This document shows, in pieces, positions 45,030 through 56,090 of a DNA stretch of 64,000 nucleotides; positions within the stretch are counted from its first letter, which is position 1, and each line of letters starts with the position of its first letter. The DNA is taken from contig OY759261.1 of the NCBI GenBank assembly GCA_963662155.1, positions 34,363,522 through 34,427,521 on the forward strand, in the 5' to 3' direction. Under the pieces are notes generated by a model. That model searched no databases, had not been told where the DNA came from, and saw only the letters and a list, made by a program, of their open reading frames with translations. The position numbers and the translations under genes are program-made. This DNA is from Lamellibrachia columna (Eukaryota > Annelida > Polychaeta > Sabellida > Siboglinidae).

Positions 45030-46034
45030 TCACCACTCGCACCTCAATAACGCTGCCAGGCCCTTCTTGAAGGCGTTGTATGTGGCGATGTAAATGATAG
45101 GGTTGATGCAACAATTGATAAACACCAGAATGACGGTGGACTGGTAAATTGTGCCGAAATCGGATGTAAAGCCGAGCATATACATCATAACGTACATCTT
45201 GTTGGGAATCCAGCAGATAAAGTAAGACGCCGTCACATATGTCAACATTTTCAGTACGTTTTTCTTAGCCTTCTCGGTCTGCTTTTGGAGTGTGTCTTGC
45301 GTGGTCATGCTTGAGCGCACTGAGTTCACTCTCGCAGAATGTGTAGCCGATTTTGCGCCACAATGTGACTGTATCTGGTTGACCTTAGTGTTTCGTCCAA
45401 CGTTCCGGTGTGGATAGAGAAATTGCTTAGTTCCACCATCCAGAGCAATCATCTCTGGATTTCTCGCAGTGGTTGAAGTCATATTGCTAGATGTCGGTAC
45501 ATTAGTCGAACTGTTTTCATTAGGCGACACGCGCATGCGCAATGCAGCCAAGATTCGCGCGTAGCACACACCGTGCACGACAAAAGGTATTATCATATTG
45601 ACAAAGATCTGCATCACACCCACGGCCCTAGCTGCTTCCTGCGACGGCCAGAAATACGAACGAAGGCACCTACCATGGGAAATCCCTGTCGTCGGAACCA
45701 TGAATGATGTCATGTAGGTGATGCCAAACAGCCAGATGACGACAATTGAGGAACGGGTCTTAGTTTCTGTGAACGACGTTTTGTGCCATATCGGATGCGC
45801 TATGGCCAAGTACCGCTCGACAGAGATGGCCATCAGGTTATAAGTTGATGACGTAATAAGTCCCCACAACGGAATCTGCGACAGCCACATTCGACAGAAC
45901 AGTTCGGCAGAGACATTGTCCATGCGGGACATCAGGTCCGACCTCAACAGGGACGTCAATATGAGAACAGCGGACGTGAGACCATCGAGTACACTCTGAT
46001 TGATGATGTAAACTGTCTTCAAGTAAAGGAACAT
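45030..46034 (-). CDS. Class A (rhodopsin-like) G protein-coupled receptor, exon covering TM2-TM7
   Basis: A 334-codon open frame with the class A landmarks: Asp17 in TM2 (SVLDGL), Cys47 at the top of TM3 and Cys123 in the second outer loop (GRC) for the conserved disulfide, ERY at 73-75, CWIP at 274-277 in TM6, and NPIIY at 311-315 in TM7. The third inner loop is long and Ser/Thr-rich (about 168-255). The tail is very short (LLRCEW) with a Cys that could be palmitoylated. The frame starts directly at TM2: TM1 and the outer N-terminus are absent, and a stop lies just upstream of the ATG. A separate TM1 exon is therefore expected, with an acceptor near TTCCTTTACTTGAAG (about 46020). The ligand is unknown; the STYNLMAISVERYLAIAHP stretch is of the peptide/amine receptor type. 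It may also be a truncated copy. Confidence 0.85.
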   Translation of the reverse strand: MFLYLKTVYIINQSVLDGLTSAVLILTSLLRSDLMSRMDNVSAELFCRMWLSQIPLWGLITSSTYNLMAISVERYLAIAHPIWHKTSFTETKTRSSIVVIWLFGITYMTSFMVPTTGISHGRCLRSYFWPSQEAARAVGVMQIFVNMIIPFVVHGVCYARILAALRMRVSPNENSSTNVPTSSNMTSTTARNPEMIALDGGTKQFLYPHRNVGRNTKVNQIQSHCGAKSATHSARVNSVRSSMTTQDTLQKQTEKAKKNVLKMLTYVTASYFICWIPNKMYVMMYMLGFTSDFGTIYQSTVILVFINCCINPIIYIATYNAFKKGLAALLRCEW

Positions 46035-46142
46035 ATCATATCACCACTGCCACAACTTGATTAAACATTCTAAAGTGGCAAAGTTATATATGTGATTAGT
46101 TGTTGCTTACACCTTGTTATGTCATTGCAGCTGTGCAGTGGA

Positions 46143-46290
46143 TGGTTTATGTAACTTGGAACAATTGTAAAAAGCATGCATAGCATTGTGAACAATTGTA
46201 CATAACTTGGAACGGTCGCAGAAAACATGCATATCATTGTGAACAATTGTACATAACTTGGAGCAGCCGTAGGAAATATGCATATCAATG
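46143..46290. repeat. 52-bp tandem repeat, ~2.6 copies
   Basis: The unit CATGCAT-x-CATTGTGAACAATTGTACATAACTTGGA starts at 46174, 46226 and 46278, with a partial unit before. Just upstream of the GPCR exon on its own strand. Confidence 0.8.
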
Positions 46291-46595
46291 CAAAGAATCC
46301 TCGATTCAGGGTAATTCTACAATTCAGGGAAATAATGGGGTGAATTAGGGCTACGACTCCTTCCTAGGGTTGTAGATGAACCCCTAAAAGTTTAGTGCCC
46401 GAGATACAAAGTGTCTAGTGGGAGTAACATAACATACAAACATACTCTAAGTGGATCATAGTAAGACAGTGTCTATACAGTGACATCCTGCTCTACACCA
46501 GGTATATCACATCACAAGATGACATGTTCTATACGACATTAAAGTGGAGGCCTGTAATAATTTATGTGAAATGAAAGCAAAACAATTATGCAAAC

Positions 46596-46766
46596 CTCAT
46601 CACCAATGATCACATCGTGAATGTTCTTCCTCGAGATGTCACCACTGCGCAACAACGCATTGAGAAAGTTTGTCTCAAAGTTTTCCTCTGTAACCTCTTT
46701 GCTCTGAAACATTCGCTTCAACGTTCCCCCAGCCTCGGTGAGAGTGACATTGTGGTGATAGTCTCG
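46596..46766 (-). CDS. Unrecognised internal exon (57 codons)
   Basis: Acceptor TGTGCTTTGAAG before CGAGAC and donor GATGAG|GTTTGC enclose exactly 57 codons in phase 0: RDYHHNVTLTEAGGTLKRMF, then KEVTEENFETNFLNALLRSG and NIHDVIIGDE. The composition looks like a folded, mostly helical cytosolic domain. It follows the exon at 47577-47488, which also ends in phase 0. I do not recognise the family. Confidence 0.5.
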
Positions 46767-46829
46767 CTTCAAAGCACAAAGTTCACAGGTCAGTATGTCA
46801 AGAATCAATCATAACTGTCAATGCTGCTC

Positions 46830-47480
46830 ACCATCGTACAAAATGTTGACATTTTAGCACCCCTCTCCTAATAGATGACGCTGTATTTGGTTTTTGTAAT
46901 GCAAAGTTGACATATTATTTTTTAAATGATAATATTGTATTTACCATAATGCTCTGTACCACAAACACGCTCTTGGCTGATAATTTCGAAATGATAAGAT
47001 AAAATGATAAAGTATTGTGTTTATCGTAAGAAGTCAAGTCATTTTCTCATAGCAATTCAGTTTGACATGATAAGGCATCATATTTATAATAATCCATCTC
47101 TAGATAGAACTTAATACAATATTACCATATAAACTAACTATTTTGATCGAATCTATATCAACATGTAACGGAATGCAGTAAATTTCTTGAACTGTCCCAA
47201 GTGCTAGTAACATAATTAATGCATGTAAAACGTCTTACAAAAGATCCACAACATAATTAATACATTCGAGACTTCTTAAAAAAATCCACGGAATAGCATC
47301 ATTAAATGTCGGTGCCAGATTATTTGCAGTACACATAAATAAAATAATTACCCACAGAGCAATGCAGCTGAAGTTATTGGACAAAGTGCTCAATGGCTCA
47401 TTGTATGTGCTCAATGGCACATTGTGTTACTTAGTATCACCCATTTTCCATGCTCTGGTAATTTTGGGTGTTATATCAAA
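46830..47480. other. Probable intron, nothing recognised
   Basis: AT-rich sequence between two phase-0 exon candidates on the minus strand. Confidence 0.4.
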
Positions 47481-47487
47481 AACGAAC

Positions 47488-47577
47488 CTTATTGAAGACC
47501 TCACTGATGAGACGGAACAGGCGATGTGCATCAACTGTGTCATAGCCTCGATGTCCACCTTTACAGAGTGGAGACGT
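47488..47577 (-). CDS. Unrecognised internal exon (30 codons)
   Basis: Acceptor CTGTGCTACCACCAG before ACGTCTCC and donor AATAAG|GTTCGT enclose 30 phase-0 codons: TSPLCKGGHRGYDTVD and AHRLFRLISEVFNK. It joins in frame to the exon at 46766-46596. Two adjacent exons of exact codon multiples with proper borders argue for a real gene. Its other exons should lie above 47.6 kb or below 46.6 kb, but I could not identify them. Confidence 0.45.
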
Positions 47578-47639
47578 CTGGTGGTAGCACAGTAAAACAA
47601 TGTCATCATAATTGAAAATTATGTGACTAATTTTCGCCA

Positions 47640-47970
47640 CTGCAAACAGTAAAATATTTTCATTATGATCCTTAGTGTAAACAGAAGGTATGTTTCTAAC
47701 AATGACCCTTAGGATAATGCTCATATATTCCCATCATGATCATTAGTGTAATGGTAGGGATATTTCTATAATGACCCTTAGGGTAATGGTTTTTAGGATA
47801 ATGCCACAAATGTACACATCATGATAGTTAGTACAACATGATCCTTAGGGCAATAACACATAATGTTCCCTTCATGATCTTTAGTGTAACATGATCCTTA
47901 GGACAATAAAACGTAATGTCCCCATCATTTAGTGTAACATGATCAGTTAAACATGTTCCCATGATCCCAT
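47640..47970. repeat. Degenerate repeat of ATGATCCTTAGTGTAA words
   Basis: ATGATC(C/A)TTAG(T/G)GTAA or its close relatives occur about ten times at uneven spacing (for example 47666, 47736, 47839, 47874, 47890). A decayed minisatellite. Confidence 0.65.
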
Positions 47971-47973
47971 CAT

Positions 47974-47980
47974 ATGTATA

Positions 47981-48053
<73 letters not shown>
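47974..48053. repeat. (TA)n microsatellite
   Basis: TA tract abutting directly on the 61-bp minisatellite. Confidence 0.95.
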
Positions 48054-48055
<2 letters not shown>

Positions 48056-48382
48056 AGCGTGTTGCTTTTATTGAGACAGTCTGTACAAATGTTGCACACT
48101 TGTCATTGTTTCCTCCAGCGTGTTGCTTTTATTAAGACAGTCTGTACAAATGTTGCACATTTGTCAGTGTTTCCTCCAGCGTGTTGCTTTCATTAAGACA
48201 GTCTGTACAAATGTTGCACACTTGTCAGTGTTTCCTCCAGCGTGTTGCTTTCATTAAGACAGTCTGTACAAATGTTGCACACTTGTCAGTGTTTCCTCCG
48301 GCGTGTTGCTTTCATTAAGACAGTCTGTACAAATGTTGCACACTTGTCAGTGTTTCCTCCAGCGTGTTGCTTTCATTAAGAC
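48054..48382. repeat. 61-bp minisatellite, 5.4 copies
   Basis: Units CCAGCGTGTTGCTTT-x-AAGACAGTCTGTACAAATGTTGCACACTTG begin at 48054, 48115, 48176, 48237, 48298 and 48359, exactly 61 bp apart and over 95% alike. A single diverged unit in inverted orientation lies at about 51945-52012. Confidence 0.93.
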
Positions 48383-48650
48383 TGATGCTATTTATTGCGT
48401 AACTCAACCGGTTTCTCGGACATCTCGCGGATAGCCATATGAGTTAATTCTTCTTAGATTGTTTTATAACATAACACAACACAACACACAGCTAAACTTG
48501 TATCCGCTCAATCTGAATGACGACGTGTTACATTATGCAATTTGAACTCCGCCTGTTCGCATAAGTAGACCGCATATTTCTCAATTATCTGTCTAATCTA
48601 TAGATCCAATTAAACCCGACGGAGAGCAATTGCTCACGCAGGCCCTTTGG

Positions 48651-48750
48651 AAGCTCGGCGCCACCATGATGAACACTCTCACATGAAAAGTAGATCAAGT
48701 TAATTTCCCACGCATCGCGGATGGGTTATTTTTAAATGTTTGTAAGTTGC
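48651..48750. repeat. ~100-bp repeat (AGCTCGGCGCC...GGTTATTTTTAAATG), first of three copies
   Basis: Matches 49386-49485 directly and 51420-51510 in inverted orientation. It includes a CCGCGGATGGGTTATTTTTAA core (CATCGCGGATGGG here). Confidence 0.85.
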
Positions 48751-49079
48751 TCTTTGTTGTTTGTCCAATCGTGCAACCACAATTCACGGAGCGTTGACCT
48801 GAGCCAATCTAGTGAGCAGAAACCCCGCCAATCCGAGACATAATTGGCGGCTGTCGTCCAGTATTGACTATTGAGTGTTCGGCGCGGGAACATAATGAAG
48901 ACGAAACCTGCATCTATTCCACAAGGCTGTAGTGTAGGGTAATTAACACCCCCCTTGTCGTTTCTGTTGTTTTGGCCTTAGATGTTTCTCTCTCTAAATG
49001 GATTGTATTTTCGCACGCCAAGGTCGGTAGACTTGTTTATTGCAGCAGTAGTGGACCATGAACAAATCGCTGAAATAAT

Positions 49080-49590
49080 GGTAAGTGGAAACTTTACTTG
49101 TTAGGTTATTTTATGATGATGTAAGATACCTTGCTGTAGTTGTCAGTTAGGCGTTGCGCGTATAGTAGTCCCGTGTGATTACTGTGTGTTATTCTTTACC
49201 GCGGCGACTAAGAAATCTTACAGAGATTTAATCGTGTAAAAGATTAAGAAGAGTGGTGAAGAGTACGTCGCACTTATTTGTTGTAAAAGGTGTATTTTAA
49301 CTTTGTCTATGACCCGTTTGGTAGTTCGTTTAATACCTATTTATTACATATTTGTAAACTGTCTTATCCAGTTACAACAGTTGTAAGCTCGGCGCCAGCT
49401 TGACGGACAAGGTCACATGACAAGAAGATCAAGTTAAGTTCTCACGCACCGCGGATGGGTTATTTTTAAATGTTTGTATGTTTCAGCCTACTTTTACCTT
49501 TCCCATTGATGACCATGTTAACGTTTTGCCCGAGTATAAGAAAATGGGACCATCAAAAATTCTAAAATAATAAAACATATAGGTACTCAA
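49080..49590. repeat. Left arm of a ~0.5-kb inverted repeat (partner 51325-51790)
   Basis: Landmarks shared in inverted order: GGCGTTGCGCGTATAG, GTGATTACTGTGTGTTATTCTTTACC, GAAGAGTACGTCGCACTTATTTG, CATGTTAACGTTTTG, ATAAGAAAATGGGACCATCA. Near the inner end the plus strand carries a TTTCAG acceptor and 28 codons (PTFTFPIDDHVNVLPEYKKM and on) ending in TAA, so the arm is a duplicated gene fragment. Confidence 0.85.
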
Positions 49591-50007
49591 GAGTGAAATA
49601 CTTATACTTTCATCGTGTTGGCTTTTTATCAGATTAACCGATGAAATAAATAAGTATACAAGTAGTACTATCATACTACTGATATTGTACCAGCTGTCAA
49701 GTGAATTGAAATAAGGAGTGACGGAGTAGGAGAGGCAACTACTTTTAGAGACAATATACAAGAAGCTGAACAGCGGTGAGATAGTAGAATAATATGTATC
49801 AAGATTTAATCAAACTGCCACCCAAGGAAACACGAATTAAAGGAATAAAGTCACAGGAACAAAATCAGGGAAAATTCAAAGGAATAAAGTATAAAGCCAC
49901 TTAACTGTTTTTGTTTATTAGATTTTTATTAATTTTGATTGGCTGACGTCGACCTTGTGACGTGGTAGGAAAGTTACCAAGCGATGGGTATAAGACGCTA
50001 AGTAGTG

Positions 50008-50009
<2 letters not shown>

Positions 50010-50063
<54 letters not shown>

Positions 50064-50069
50064 GGAGAT

Positions 50070-50100
<31 letters not shown>

Positions 50101-50149
50101 CAGAGAGAGAGAGAGAGGGAGATAGAGAGAGAGAGAGAAAGAGAGAGAG

Positions 50150-50194
<45 letters not shown>

Positions 50195-50211
50195 TAGAGA
50201 GAGAGAGAGAC

Positions 50212-50242
<31 letters not shown>

Positions 50243-50272
50243 GGAGATAGAGAGAGAGAGAAAGAGAGAGAG

Positions 50273-50325
<53 letters not shown>

Positions 50326-50327
50326 GG
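50010..50327. repeat. (GA)n array with GGGAGATA interruptions
   Basis: About 318 bp between the arms of the inverted repeat. Open frames (Arg-Glu or Ser-Leu runs) are artefacts. Confidence 0.95.
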
Positions 50328-50389
50328 CAAGAACGCACAAATGTGGCTTTAAAGTTTCAACAGTGATGTCAGGCAATCACGAATAGCAT

Positions 50390-51120
50390 GGTACAGACCG
50401 GATGCCAGAGTGGAATTTTTTTTTACTTAGGGGGTATGGTACCAGTTTGTGAGGGAGCGGGCAGCTATTTTGCACCAGAACTGTCATTGGTGATATTTGT
50501 TATGTGGCCAAGTACATTGGTAATATTGTGTAACACATTTGGACATAATAATGGTATGTTGATTGTGTCACAGCCACTGGAATCAATGCGTGGGTCAGCA
50601 TTTTCAAATGTGGCTGCAACGGGTAACTGCTCATGTGATACCCCTTTCTGGTGGCGTATCCAAATCAAGCAGAACGTCATGTAGCCTATCAAGTAGAAGC
50701 ATGAAAGCAGTCACATAAACGCCAAAATGTAATATTTCTGACACATTGGAAATCACTCAAAATCCTGTTAAATGTGACAAATTGTCATATTTCTGACAAA
50801 GTTGCGCCATATTTGACTAAAAATCTAGCAATTATATCAATATTAATTTGAAAATAATTAATTCGTATATTTAAAGAGAAAGTAAGTAGATGTCATTGGT
50901 TCGCAATGCTCTAGAAATCTAATGTACATGGTCTAAGATTTATCATTTGTCAAATGTGACTTATAATTAAATTATGTGACTGGTTTCCATCTAATATTAT
51001 GCCTCAGTTAAACTTCCTGGTGTGTTATGCACGAATGTAGAGCAGAGTAATTAAAAAAACAAATCATCATCTGACATAACTGCATCTGAGCAGCCACATT
51101 GGTAAGTATGCGGGTAGAAC
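50390..51120. other. No gene seen
   Basis: The spacer of the inverted repeat, AT-rich, with only chance frames. Confidence 0.45.
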
Positions 51121-51155
51121 ATGCTGGCAGTGTAATTTTTTATTTTTACATGATT

Positions 51156-51404
51156 TCAATTAGCGGAAGGATTTTTTGCAATGTTTCGCCACATGGCACG
51201 AGAGCTTAGTAATTCATGAAGAAATTGGTAAACATTGACGGCATTTATAAAAGTTGGAGGAATGAGACTTTGATTAAACTCGATCAGCACGTCAATGAGA
51301 TGATGACAAAGGCAGGTAAGTAGTTTCAGAATTTGTGATGGTCCCATTTTCTTATAATCGTTCAAAACGTTAACATGGTCACCAATGAGAAACGTAACAG
51401 TAGG
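51156..51404 (-). pseudogene. Unrecognised terminal exon, intact version of the left-arm fragment
   Basis: After an acceptor-like TACGGTTCAG near 51405 the minus strand is open for 82 codons to TGA: PTVTFLIGDHVNVLNDYKKM, GPSQILKLLTCLCHHLID, then FNQSLIPPTFINAVNVYQFL and a short tail. The left-arm copy has a stop after GPSKILK. I do not recognise the protein. A possible upstream exon lies at about 52238-52195 (IYRARIRELAGETG before GTAATG), but its phase does not fit. It could be host gene or transposon. Confidence 0.35.
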
Positions 51405-51790
51405 CTGAACCGTACAGACATTTAAAAATAACTCATCCGCGGTGCGTGGAAACTTAATTTGATCTGCTTATCATGTGACCTTGTCCGTCATGCTGACGCC
51501 GGGCTTACAACTGTTGTAATTGGATCTAAAGATAACAAAGTTTACAAACAGGTATTAAACATTATACACTTACCAAACGGGTCATAGATAAAGTTAAAAT
51601 ACACATTTTACAACAAATAAGTGCGACGTACTCTTCTTAATCTTTTACACGATTAAATCAGAAAATCTCTGTAAGATTTCTTAGTCGCCCCGGTAAAGAA
51701 TAACACACAGTAATCACACGGGAATTCTATACGCGCAACGCCTAACTGACAAATACAGCAAGGTATCTTACGTTACCATAGAAAGATTTA
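51325..51790. repeat. Right arm of the inverted repeat (partner 49080-49590)
   Basis: See the left arm. Divergence between the arms is visible at many single bases, so the palindrome is not recent. Confidence 0.85.
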
Positions 51791-51944
51791 ACAATATCTA
51801 ACAAGATTTGCCATCCAAGCCAAAACCCTACTATATGGCGAGCCATAGACAGTATACGTAAGACAGCGCTATGGCTGCTACTGTAGTGTTGCTGAACCAA
51901 CGAACCAGCCAAGAAGCGTGTTCGTTGTCAGACAAGACACTTGC

Positions 51945-52012
51945 AAGATAAAGTGTGCAACATTTGCACAGACTGTCATAATGAAACCAAAACGCTGGGG
52001 GAAACACTGAAA
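51945..52012. repeat. Single inverted copy of the 61-bp minisatellite unit
   Basis: GTGTGCAACATTTGCACAGACTGTC, then ATGAAACCAAAACGCTGG and GGAAACACTGA, is the complement of one unit of the array at 48054-48382. Confidence 0.75.
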
Positions 52013-52049
52013 AGCTTCGGACATTGTATTTGCTGGAAGTGAACTGAAA

Positions 52050-52098
52050 CTCAATCAATCAATCAATCACTCAATCAATCAATCAATCAATCAATCAA
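52050..52098. repeat. (TCAA)n microsatellite
   Basis: Twelve TCAA-type tetramers with one TCAC interruption. Confidence 0.92.
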
Positions 52099-52367
52099 GA
52101 ATGTTATCAAGACAAACGAAATCACCAGACAAATCAGGTTGTAATAAAATGTTACTCAGACAAAGCTTATAGTAATCATTACCAGTTTCACCAGCAAGTT
52201 CCCGTATGCGAGCCCTGTAAATCTGAGCGAGCAATATGTTTGGGTTAACACAACAACTGAAAATTCCACGTTTCAACAGGTCGATCTACCATGGGTACTG
52301 ATGTAGTAGGAAGCCCCTGGCATGATTTACATAAGAATTTACATCTGACATTATTTGAGAAAAAAAT

Positions 52368-52597
<230 letters not shown>

Positions 52598-52649
52598 TAC
52601 GTAACGATGTGAAATTACTAACATCAGTAAGATCAATGTGCCTCTGAAA

Positions 52650-52960
52650 TTGCAGTTCCCACTAAATGACCCGATAAGAGTATCATTGTTCAAAAGTCAA
52701 AATAATACCCAGCGACTGCTTCATTGTACAAAATAGGACCTAGTAACGGTATTATTGTCCAATAGTTTACACAGGAACAGTACATCAGTCAATTAGAGGA
52801 ACCAGTATCAGTACCATCGTAAACAGAAAACCCAGTAAAGATGTCATTGTACAGTAATACAAAGACCCAAAAACGGTACAATTTACAATAACGGTATCTT
52901 TGTACAGTACATGTCACACGATTGATATTATTGCCAACAGTGTACTAAATGAGAGTGGTG
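52650..52960. repeat. Degenerate minisatellite (GTATCATTGTACAGT / AACCAGTAACGGT)
   Basis: Six to seven diverged ~40-50-bp units mixing TCATTGTACA and CAGTAACGGTA words. Confidence 0.6.
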
Positions 52961-53039
52961 TTATATAATATAATTATGCAAGGTATGACCAAATACTTTT
53001 AAAGACGGTGCTATTGAGATATTGAGGAACCAGTAACCG

Positions 53040-53345
53040 TCGGACAAAATCCCCTCACGAAAAATCCTCCATGGACACAATCCCCTCCGCAAAGGGCTCT
53101 GGACAAAATCCCCACCGGAATGACAACTAAGAAACACATTTCTTCATATTACTAACCAATTTAAAACACGAAGTATAAGTAATCTTTATTTGCACTTTTC
53201 AAATATTAACTACAATATGTAAATTACAGGTACACAGTTTTACTGGTGTGCAAGTTAGAAGTTTTTTTGCAACTTAGCTGTGTTCAATGTTGATAATCTA
53301 CAATTGAAGGTGAAGTGTACATCAGTGTGAATGAACTTAATAATA
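53040..53345. other. GGACAAAATCCCC-type repeats, otherwise no gene
   Basis: GGACAAAATCCCCTC, GGACACAATCCCCTCC and GGACAAAATCCCCACC follow one another at 53043-53120. ACAAAAGCCCC at about 17932-17960 is similar. Such words often sit at DNA-transposon ends, but I found no partner end. Confidence 0.45.
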
Positions 53346-54720
53346 TCTACAACCGCCTGCGGTTATCATTATCCCATGTCAATTAATTCGTTGTTGCAAA
53401 GTCAGGCTTTCGTGTGCTCAAAAAAAAAGATGGAGGTGATGATGATAATCATAATTATAACAACAATAAATTAATTAATAAACAGCATTAATACTACATA
53501 TACACGCTGTATCCGTTTACATAGTAGTCACTCTACTTAACTTAGAGTATTGCTGTTTTCTATCAATGACAATTGACTGGGCTACAGGCAGCCTTTATTA
53601 CAGACATGTTGACAAGCAGGGAGTGTCATTAATTCATGGGTGCACATCACTTAACTCAAGTGGCGAACAATGCAACGTGCGACCGAATCGATCGGTTGAT
53701 CTTCAAAGAAATGTATGTTGTTGAAAACACCTATATTTTGGAGCGCAGGGCAAAGCCGTTTTTTTATTTAAGCTAGTTACAAATCAGCCTTTTAGGTTAT
53801 TACCATGCGACTAAACTAATGCGTCCATCCACACTGTATGCTACAGTTTGAACTATCGTCCATAAAGCACCGGGAGGGCACCGGTCAATGTGTTCGTGTT
53901 TTCTCGTCCTGATGACCTGAATGTATGTGTTTATCTTACTAAGCTACATTTAGCTGTAAGAAGTTAATATTGCTTTGGATGACAATCTTATTAGACATTG
54001 CCAACATTATTTAATTAGTTGATTTTAATACCTCATTAGCTATATTTAGCAATGCAAATTGTAAATATATTGTCTTATATAACGTCTTCCCTGTTCGACA
54101 TTTCACAACAACTATTGTTCCACAAATAGCTTACCAATACAAAAGACGTCCTTGATCTACTGGCCACATGGAAGTTGTAACCATGCACACGACCTTTGTG
54201 AGATTAATTGAACACTTATGGGGTTGTGTGACCCGGGTCAGTCAAGGCAAGGCGAGGTTAACATATTTATTGAATCTAAATTTATTCACTTATTTAAATT
54301 ATAATTACATTTCGAGCTTTTTCGAAAATAACCAATATACTGATTTATTTTGATGATTAATTATAATTTATCGTTCGTTATTTTCCTATAAAAAACTATA
54401 TATCTTTTCTTAGTCGTCGTAAAACGATGCCGGCAAAAGTGCTATGCATTGTTATAGAGAACATGTTAGAGTGAAAAGGAATGTTCGTGGCACATGACAT
54501 CAAATAACACACAGATATCAGAACAGAACGCTTCAATCATTAGTTCGTCAACACCTCGACAGATGGCCTGGTTATGAGTCTACACACTTGATTTGATCCG
54601 TGACTCTGTATAGTACGTATCGATCCCACACCACAAGAATTGTGTGAAATATCGATTTACAAGCTTTGATGAGCTTGGCTCTTTGACTGCGCCACCTATT
54701 TCAGGAAACACCTGCATATA
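53345..54720. repeat. Duplicated module M1
   Basis: The block from TCAATTAATTCGTTG (about 53380) through GACAATTGACTGGGCTACAGGC, GTGCGACCGAATCGATCGGT and CCGTGACTCTGTATAGTACG (about 54600) recurs collinearly at 59425-59790 (first part) and 59800-60890 (longer part), and its last part at 62600-62960. It contains no readable gene. Confidence 0.8.
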
Positions 54721-54779
54721 TTTTCGTCTCCAATGTAAGAGTGATGAACACCTCCGTCAATATGATTTAGTATTTTTCA

Positions 54780-55184
54780 TAAGCGTAAACCCCCCTTTGC
54801 AAAAAAAAGTTACCCCGTTCTCAAAAGTGCGATCCCCCAATATCATGAAGATAATATTATTTTTCATAAAAGTTAATCACTTTTTCCAAAAATGTGAACA
54901 CCCTTCTGAAAAGCGTGAACCCCCTTCCCAAAAGCGTGAACACCAAAATTAATATGTATAATATTATTTTTTAAATGTGAACCCCTTTCTCAAAAGCATG
55001 AAAACTGCTTTGTAATACGTGAACCCCCCCTCCCAAAAACGCATGAATCCACCAATACTATGAAAATAATATTATTATTTTCATATTATTATGAAAATAA
55101 TATTATTATTCACACATTATTAGAGGTTCACGCTTTTGAGACAGAGGAAGTTCACAATAAAGGGTTCTAATTTTTTTTAAAGGG

Positions 55185-55190
<6 letters not shown>
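54780..55190. repeat. Foldback repeat of AAAAGCGTGAACCCCC words
   Basis: AAAAGCGTGAACCCC or relatives occur about eight times from 54780 to 55030 in one direction. GAGGTTCACGCTTTTGAGACAG near 55125 is the complement of GTGAACCCCTTTCTCAAAAGC near 54980. ATAATATTATT stretches lie between, so the region can fold back on itself. A short (TA)n follows (55190-55217). Confidence 0.65.
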
Positions 55191-55219
<29 letters not shown>

Positions 55220-55224
55220 TTCTT

Positions 55225-56090
55225 TCTTGCAAAGTGGCATGAAAACAACATTGTATTAATCAGCAAACCAAAGTTCTTAGCCAGTCACTGGGTTCAAATA
55301 GCAAAATATTAATTTATGTATGTAGCAAGTACATATTTACCTGGCTAAGTTCACTGTGGCAACATGGAGTGAACGAAATTGCCAAAGTTTCGAAACGACA
55401 TTAAGAGGATTCGAAGTCGGGTTCTCTCTATTGAGACGCCCCCTTCCCACAGCCGCAATAGTAAGTTGCACGACCAGGAAGGCAGGACGTCTTTACTACT
55501 AATGAACTGTTTTTTTTTACTGGACGGTACACAGTGCAATGTTCTTTTGAGGAAAACAGCATTCATAACAAGCATTTCTCAGCTACAATTAATTTTGAAA
55601 AACAAGCGTTAATGATGAGTTTCCACAGTGACTCAAATCCGCCACGAACAAGATGTGCCAAGGCGCAAGGAAATCACATCCGTATATGTAAATAAAAGAA
55701 CTTGTCGTTTGCATGATTTAGGTATGTGTTTTGAGGATAAGCTCTTGGTCTGGTTATACAATCGGTAAATGTTCGCGAAACATTGCTAGGAAACGAATAA
55801 TGTATCGAAACTTCAGTGTGGTGTGTTTGTACAATGAATTGTGTTTGACTACTGGTGTTAGTTGTATGTCTTAGTCTGATGTTAGATTAGACAGGCCCAC
55901 GAAGTGACGGGTAAAATTCATCCAAGGATGTGGTTGACAAACATATCATATCATAATTATCCAAGCACCTAAAATGCCTGATTGACTTTGTCAATAACCT
56001 ACCCCAATCTACCATGTTCATAACGAAGGTTGTGAAGAATCCCATCGATATTACACAGAACTAACCAAAATGAAAAGTAACCAAAGACAG
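55225..56090. other. Intergenic, no gene seen
   Basis: A ~75-codon frame exists on each strand near 55350-55610, without motif or splice context. Not called. Confidence 0.4.

Noticed and set aside
48054..48382. CRISPR-like array
   Set aside because: The 61-bp units are contiguous and alike along their whole length, with no variable spacers. The surrounding DNA is animal.
49901..50376. Ser-Leu and Arg-Glu repeat frames
   Set aside because: Translations of a (GA)n array.
50388..50692. 98-codon plus frame and 75-codon minus frame
   Set aside because: No motif, no splice sites, and both strands open by chance in the spacer of the inverted repeat.
52091..52276. Exon (IYRARIRELAGETG before GTAATG) upstream of the 51.4-kb exon
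   Set aside because: Its ending phase would force a stop in the next exon, so the two cannot be joined as read.
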